Assembly (NCBI GenBank): GCA_009599575.1
Contig: VWND01000016.1
Coordinates: 496,001 to 560,000, forward strand
Length of the DNA stretch: 64,000 nt
Direction: 5' to 3'
Origin: Blumeriella jaapii
Lineage: Eukaryota > Ascomycota > Leotiomycetes > Helotiales > Drepanopezizaceae
The notes beneath the pieces are model-generated. The model was not told where the DNA came from and searched no databases. It was given only the letters and a program-made list of their open reading frames with translations. Each line of letters opens with the position of its first letter. The first letter of the stretch is position 1. The position numbers were made by a program, and so were the translations under genes. This document shows, piece by piece, positions 57,635 to 64,000 of the stretch.

Positions 57635-57652
57635 AACTGCGTTCGCGCAGTT
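57635..57652. other. Hairpin with TTCG loop near the F polypurine tract
   Basis: AACTGCG-TTCG-CGCAGTT: a perfect 7 bp stem with a TTCG tetraloop, in otherwise AT-rich untranslated sequence. It may be a folded RNA element of the F transcript; no copy elsewhere in the window. Confidence 0.5.
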
Positions 57653-58000
57653 GCAATTATAGGTTTATCGTTTTTCAATTTAATATAATTTTTCCTGCTT
57701 TCGTTATAAGCTTGCAGCTATACGGAAAATACTCGTAAAAAACTTTTAACGATAGAATGCGATCGGTAAAATGCTTAAAAAATATGAAAGACCGTTATAG
57801 CGTTAAAACAAAACTATTATTCGAAATTTTTATCAGCGCTCTTTCAATTAATTTTATATTATAATACTTTTTTATGCAATTTTTAACCTATTATTTTTTC
57901 GATTTTTTATTTCGTTTATTTAAAAAATAATTAAATAAAAGCTGGTTCGGAGCTTCGTTGGCCAAGTAAAAAATTGTTAATATACTTTCGAAATAAATAT
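57653..58000. other. F 3' untranslated region
   Basis: About 350 bp between the integrase end and the hairpin; no frame, repeat or RNA gene seen. Confidence 0.4.
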
Positions 58001-61000
58001 AAATAAAAAATTAAATAAATTAATCAATCCGCGGAAAAATCGAGCTTTTTAATTTTCTTTTATTTTATCAACGATTTTAATTAAGCCGTATTATTTATTT
58101 AAAAGCTTCCGAAAAAATCGGTCGAGCTTTTAATTTTTAATACTTACTAATACTTCGTTACTTATATTTCAATCCACCGGTCGTTTATATAAATTAACGA
58201 AGCGTTTTATTTTAGCTTGTTATTACGCAATAAACGATTAAACGTATTTTATAATTTCTTTGGCTCGAAAGGCCAAATGCAAAGCTTCGTCGCGGTTAAG
58301 CTTTTCGGTAGCCGAGCGAAAAAAGCAGAAGTTATTTATAATTTGAAATATACGAGCTTCGTCGTATTTATTTAAAATTAAAAAAAAAAAACGTTGCCGA
58401 AAAACTCGTGCGGCAAAATCAATTATATAATATTTATTAAAAATAAAAAGCGTTTCCAATTATTTTAATAATAAATACAAAAAAGAACGAAAGCGTTGCT
58501 TAATATATTAATTTATTATTTCGGTTTACTTATCGATATTCAAATTATACGCAATAATTAATCTGATTTTGGTTTTTAATATACGGCAAAATTCTTATTA
58601 AAAAATCGAAATAAATTAAACCTTTCGGTCCGAAACAATTAAATCCGGCATATCGAAATAACGTATTTAATAAATCAAAAACAAAACTGCTAGTTTTTTC
58701 GTTATAATAGTTTTGTAATAAAAAATTAACAAAAGCTTTTTAAACAGGCGGTTTATTATTACGAAAGCGAGATCCGAATTATTTTCTTTTAATAAAAGCT
58801 TCGTAAAATCCATCGTTAAATATTAATAAAGCCTGCTAAATATAAGCAAAAGCTTCAAAAAGCCCGGAGTTTTATCGCGCTTAGTTTTTATTCGTATGCA
58901 ACGACAATTCGAAACGTATTGTTATATATCTGCTTTTATAATTTTTTAATAATATTTGCGACCGATTAAATTTTTTTTTTATTTAGCGTATATTACGCAA
59001 AGCTGTTCGTAAATATATCGGATTAAAAAAATTCGCAATTCGGAAAATTTTAGAAATATTATTACTTTGTTTTAAAAAAATAATTTGTTTTATCGCAGCT
59101 AATAATTAAAACTGTGATTACGGGCTTATATTCGTTGCGCTTCGAAAAAAAATTATTTTTTATTAACTTATAACAAATCGTTTATAATTATATAATTTTG
59201 CATATCGTATACGATTACGAAAATCGGATCTGCGGGTTTTTTTTATAAGCATTTTATTTTTTTCGTTTTCGCTGTTTTTTTCGAAAAAAATACTATCGTT
59301 ATCGCGTTTATTAAAAGCTATTTTTATAAGCGCCAACGTGGTTATGCTTTTAGCAGCTATTTTTTTTAAAATCTAAAAATTTAATTTATCGTTTAAAAAC
59401 ATATGCTATTTTCGAATTGCTCGCTATCGTACTTTTAATAAAAAAATATTTTAGGTTTTGCAAAAAAAAATTTAGCGAAAATATTAATAATTTTCGACCG
59501 GTATATAATTATAAAATAAAAGTCGGCGAAAAACTCGGCCTATCGGACTCATCGGGCCGAAAGATTTTTAATTGTTATAAAATATTTTAAAGCGCGGTAA
59601 TCGGTATATATATATACGTTTTTTTAAATATTTAATAGCTCCGGCTTATAATTTTTAAAAAAGCGAAAAATAGCGAAAAGCTTTTTATTATCGTCGAGTA
59701 ATTAAGCTCGGCGTCGATTATAATTTTAGAAAAAAAACCGACCGAATAATAAAAATTATTTTTTAGCAATTGCGATAATACGCCAGCTATTATTTTATCA
59801 AAAAAGTCGGTTTCCAGGCGCGTTTGCTTATAAAAGTCGTAATAGCATAAAATAAAAGTATTTAGCAAAGCTTTGCGTAATGCTTTTTATGCGTTTTTTT
59901 TTTCTTTTTTTCGAATACGAAAAAAACGTTTTTGCTTAGAAAAACAATAAAAAAAACGGCAAATACGATTATAGCCGGCTATAAAATGTTTGTAAAAATT
60001 ATAAAAGTTTAAAAAGCTTTATACGCTTCGTTTATTCGTTGCATATTGCTAGTTTTTAATAATAACCATTTTCTCCGGATTTATTTTAATATTTTAAATA
60101 TTAATAACGAAATTTAAAGATTTGGTTTTTGTAATATTAAATTCGCATTTTTTAGTATCAGCTTTTAAGCTGTGTTTTTTTTAAAATCGACAAAATCTTT
60201 TTAACATGGATTTTATATTTTAAATTATTCGCGAAATAAATAAAAATATCGTTAAAATACGCCGAGCAAAAATGATTTAAATATTTTATAAAAATATTAT
60301 TAATAAAACGTTGAAAAATAACGAGTTTATTAATAAAACCGAACGAAAAGATTTTCTATTTGTATATATCGTATCGAATACGAAAACTGATTAGTTTTTC
60401 AAATTTTTCGGATATCCGGATTCGATTAAATACTTATTAAATATTAATTTTCGTAAACACTTTGGCTTTAATAATTGGCGCTAGCATTTCGTTGATTAAA
60501 AGCAAAAAAATATATTTTTTTTTTCGTAAAATCGTTAAACTTACGATAATCGATATATAAGCGTATAAAACCGTTTAATTTTTTATTAAACAAAATTAAA
60601 ACGGCGAAAAAAATATTCAAAAGTTTAATAAAGCTTTTGTACAAATTATCGAAAATATAACTTTTGATTTTTATAAGCTGTTTATTCGTAAAACGTTTAA
60701 ATAATTTTATAAAAAGCGTATTTTCTGTAGCTAAATATATTTTGTAATTTACACCGGAGCGGCGAAAAGCAAGCTTATCGCTTTTCTGCTTATAAAAAAG
60801 TTTTTCAAACTTCGAATATTAGGCTAAAAAAAGCTTTTTTATAAAAATTACGTTATCGTTATACTTGGTTTGCAAAACGTCGGAAACGGAAATATTTTTT
60901 ACTGCCGCGAATTATATAATTTTTTCAAACTCGGCGATTTTCGCGCGGCGAAAACGTTTTTTATTTATATTATAAATAAAAATAATAAACGTATAATCGC

Positions 61001-61500
61001 TGAATAATAATAATTTTTTTTTTCGCGGCTCGCATTTGCTTTTCGTCACGTATTTGTAAAACGTTAAATACAAAAGCGGAAATACAATTAATATTACAAT
61101 TAAAAATAAAAAAAATAACAATTGGCCCGGTTAAAAAAACCGGCTTAATCGGTTCAAAGCTGCTAATAAAAAACTTTTTTATTTTATGCAAACTGCTTTT
61201 GAAATTTCGTATAAATATAAAAAGTTTATTAGCTTTAAAAGTTAAATAAGCTTTTTTAATCGTTGTAAAAATATTAGCAAAAGTATATAAAGCTTTTATT
61301 ACGCTGTTTCGTTTATTTGCATTTTTTTAATATATACGACTCAATATTTTAAGTTTTTTTCGTTAATTAAAATCGACGAATAATTGCTCGTTAAAATAAA
61401 AAATAACAGGCATATCGAATGGCCATTTTATTTTGTTTTTTCTTTGGTCGTACGCTTATTTTAAATCGTAATATTATAAAAATTTGCGATTAATAAAAAC
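58001..61500 (-). pseudogene. F pol: RT, RNase H, integrase
   Basis: Minus strand. RT: AYFNDIFIYF box at about 60225-60265 (first Asp lost). RNase H: open frame 59632-59868 with TRLETDFFDKIIAGVLSQL and VGFFSKIIIDAELNY. Integrase: zinc part near 58950-59050, core with LTMDFTKLL (first Asp, about 58800-58830), PDLIVSDRKVLF (second Asp, about 58600-58640) and IDK-stop-TE (Glu, about 58500-58525), all three catalytic residues still present. Then the 58238-58459 frame (FNKYYIIDFAARVFRQRFFF), and a C-terminal SNEVLVSIKN-stop-KLDRFFRKL block near 58080-58150. The protease was not located with confidence; it should lie at 61000-61600. Confidence 0.82.
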
Positions 61501-62535
61501 GTCGGTAAAGCTTAAATTTATAATTAAAAAAAAAATTTATACAACGTCGATTAATCGTAAAAAAAAAAAAAAAAAAAAATTTTTTTCCCCATTCGCTATT
61601 ATAGCCGGTAAATATAATAAGCTTATACAGCCGAATAAAACTTACTTCGAAACGTTGAAAAAGTTAATACGCTAAAAAAGTTTTAATCGCATCGAAAATA
61701 TTAGGTCCGCTATCGATATATGCAAATGTTTTAATATATAATTTATTACGTGTTAATTTTATAAAAATTAAAAACTGTCGCTTTTTTATTAAAAAACGTT
61801 AATTAAATTTTAAAGCCTTTTATAAATCGAATCTTTTGCTATAATAAAAATTTTTACTACGGCTAAAATTTTTTTTAACAAATCGTTTTGTTTTTCGTCG
61901 ATAATTATTTCGGCGATTTTGCGACTAAGCTTGGCGTCGAAACAAACGTTTGCGAAATAGCCGGGCTTGCCGTAATTATAATAAGCGTTAAAAAAACGCG
62001 CAGCCAAACGGGAAAAACCGAAAAAAGCAGAAATAACAGTTATACGCTCGTAAAAATCTTTATTAAAAAAAAAAACTATACGAACAAAAAAAGCTAATAA
62101 TATAAAACGTTAAAAAACTTTAAAAATACCGAAAATACGCTTAGAATCCTAATTAGCAAAAGCTATAGCAAAAAAAAATAGCTTATACGACGGACAGAAA
62201 CCATTTTTTTAGCTCGGATATTACGTAACTTTTTATTCGCAACGGCCAAAAACTCGTTTAAAATAATATAATTATTATTTATTTTATACTTTTTCATTCG
62301 AAAATCGTATTTAAAAATAAAAATGATTTTTTCGCATATGTTTTTAAATCAACGGTTTTTAACAACTTTGCTAATAACTGCGTAGCGAATAAACAAAAAA
62401 CGAAAGTTATTATAAATCTAACCGTTGTTTATATAAAACTTGTTATATTGCAATTTAGCCGATTAAACGCGATTATAATTAAAAAAGCGCTGATTAAAAA
62501 TACGAAAAACGTTTCGGATCGATTAGGCTTGGTTA
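61501..62535 (-). pseudogene. F gag with zinc knuckle, cut by B5
   Basis: Minus strand. AYYNYGKPGYFANVCF at 61938-61986 is a CX2CX4HX4C knuckle with the first two Cys and His changed to Tyr (the GKPG spacing and last Cys remain). The capsid part runs to 62535 where the B5 LTR begins, so the N-terminus and 5' LTR are beyond B5, outside the window. Confidence 0.65.
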
Positions 62536-62803
62536 TGTAACGATCTAATCAGTCGGAAGGCTGGGAAATCAGTCAACTGGTCGCCGTATTCATATGGTAT
62601 AAGAAACGAGCCTTTGGTTCTGTAACAAAAATATTCACTTAGAATTAATAACTGCAAAAGGCAGAAATTGCTAAAAGGAAAAAGCTTTATATATATAATA
62701 GTTTTCATAATTAATAAAAAGACCCACCAGAAGACCAAAAAGCTTGCAGCTATACGTAGTTGCTGGGGTAACACGAAAAGTGGCAACAGAATAAATCGTT
62801 ATA
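62536..62803 (-). repeat. B5 3' LTR
   Basis: 268 bp, TGTAACGATC start on the plus strand, ends TCGTTATA; polypurine tract on the minus strand ACGGGGGGATAA. Least mutated B LTR. Confidence 0.9.
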
Positions 62804-64000
62804 TTATCCCCCCGTCCGAAAAAAGCGCGCTCTCGAGCTTTTATTTATTGGTACGTCGCTATCCAAATGATCGTACGAATTTAAACTTTCGGAATACGCT
62901 TTTAGCTAATCTACAAGTTTTGTAAAAAAACCGGAAAGCTTTTTATACGCCAAATGAAAATCGCGTATTTTCAGAAAAGTATATATAAAGTCAAACGCGG
63001 AATATTACGTGAGATTTTTATTTAAGCCTATTTAAAAAGCTTTATATTAAAAGGTTTTCCGTTGCATTCGATAAGCGATTAATTTTTCGATTTCGTATTT
63101 AAGCTTATCAGTTATATTAATAAATTCAGAAGCTGAATTAATTTAATTTGAAAGCGCGTCGTCGGCTGTTTTACGCAATCGATTAACGTAAAAAACTGGA
63201 TGTACGTTTATAGTATTAAAAAGGTCTGGTTTAAAAGCGTTGTCGAAAATTTTGGCTACAATTTTAAAAAGGCCGTTTATAGGATTGTCGAGCTTGCGAA
63301 AGGGCCGGAAGGTCGGAAATAAACGCATATCGAGCCATACGTAATCGCCAACGTTAAAATCGATCGCGCGGCGAAATTTATTCGCATTTTTTTTTATTTT
63401 GTTATAGGCTTATTAAAAGTGCGATTTAGCGAAGTTTCAGGCGTCGTAATAACGGCGAGCGTACGCACGAGCTTCGTTTGCGTTTAGCTTATATAAAAAG
63501 GTTAAAAAAAAAAAAAGTGTCGAGTTTTCAGTTCCAATTGATATAAGAAATATAACCGTGTACAATTTCAAAAGATAAAAGGCTATTTAAACTTTTGTAA
63601 AAAAAAACCATTTGAACGAAATTTATTATTAAGAAAAATTCGCTTTAATCGTTTTGATAATAATTTACGAAAAGTCGAAAGCGTTTTTGCAAATATTGGT
63701 TGTAAATTTCGGTCTGACCATCGGTTTCGGAATAAGCGGCTATCGAAAGCTTTAGTTGCGTACCGAGTATTTTGTTTAATTTAGATCAGAAAATAAACCA
63801 ATATTAGGGGCCACGATCGCTAATAATACTTTTTAAAAAGCCAAAATACTTATATATATGGAATATATATAATTTGGCGAAGTTTCGAGCGTCGATATTT
63901 TTATAGCAAAAAATCGAAATAATCTGCTTGGAAAAGCGATTTATTATTACGAATACGTTATCGTAACCGTGTTTATTTTTGTTAAAGCTGCAAAAATTTA
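62804..64000 (-). pseudogene. B5 integrase
   Basis: Minus strand. The 61-codon open frame 63143-63328 reads NGLFKIVAKIFDNAF and NRLRKTADDALSN, the C-terminal block of B integrase. Upstream part runs off the window at 64000 at a position matching 43425 in B4. Confidence 0.82.

Larger units (their letters stand above)
57361..62535 (-). mobile_element. F: Gypsy LTR retrotransposon, 5' part cut by B5
   Basis: Minus-strand element with 3' LTR at 57361-57615, then (reading right to left) gag, RT, RNase H and integrase. It is inserted in the integrase of B4 and cut at 62535 by the LTR of B5. LTR ends (TATTACGACC...GCTGTGACA) and polypurine tract match element E. RIP-mutated throughout. Confidence 0.82.
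62536..64000 (-). mobile_element. B5: Gypsy element, 3' LTR and integrase, continues past the window
   Basis: Minus-strand B copy inserted in F gag. 3' LTR 62536-62803, integrase 62804-64000. The 5 bp on its left, GGTTA (62531-62535), should recur at its far end, outside the window. It is less mutated than the other B copies. Confidence 0.85.

Overview
The window looks like a piece of transposon-filled, AT-rich heterochromatin from a filamentous ascomycete (Pezizomycotina). No host gene, tRNA, rRNA or CRISPR array can be supported. Almost every stretch can be assigned to a retrotransposon. Most of these carry the signature of repeat-induced point mutation (RIP): C-to-T and G-to-A transitions, strongest at CpA/TpG, with CpG largely spared, which turns reading frames into chains of TAA/TAG stops. 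Species and genus cannot be told from the sequence.

I name the families by letter. LINE: a Tad-like non-LTR element (1-370 and 11670-12437) split by A1. A: an 11.3 kb Gypsy element with 270 bp LTRs (ends TGTAAAA/TTTTACA, 4 bp target duplications), present as A1 (371-11669) and A2 (15436-27815); besides gag and pol it has a third, unrecognised coding region of about 3.2 kb. B: a Gypsy element with 267 bp LTRs (TGTAACGA/TCGTTACA), present as at least six partial copies (B0 to B5) in both orientations, forming the scaffold into which the others went. C: a 5.9 kb Gypsy element on the minus strand (C1 28766-34656; C2 43428-57210). D: a 7.3 kb Gypsy element on the minus strand with 413 bp LTRs (43478-50815) plus a solo LTR (52306-52719). 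F: a Gypsy element on the minus strand (57361-62535), cut by B5. E: a 1.08 kb non-autonomous TRIM-like element (26696-27776) sharing LTR ends and polypurine tract with F. A 161 bp solo LTR- or SINE-like insertion lies at 40957-41117.

The layout is a nest of insertions, most proven by target duplications. LINE lies in B0; A1 lies in LINE; A2 lies in the RNase H of B1; E lies in the 3' LTR of A2; C1 lies in the integrase of B1; C2 lies in B4; D lies in the LTR of C2; a D solo LTR lies in the integrase of C2; F lies in B4; B5 lies in F. The youngest pieces (E, the D solo LTR, the 161 bp insertion, one LTR of C1) are nearly free of RIP, whereas the hosts are saturated.

The most unusual observation is a family of exactly 33 bp palindromic modules (13 bp arms, 7 bp loop, ends ATTCGCG...CGCGAAT). 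They recur ten times inside the coding parts of two unrelated Gypsy families (A and B), always at inter-domain positions and always adding 11 codons without breaking frame. Other points are an antisense ORF in D between pol and the 3' LTR, the E/F partnership, and the third ORF of A.
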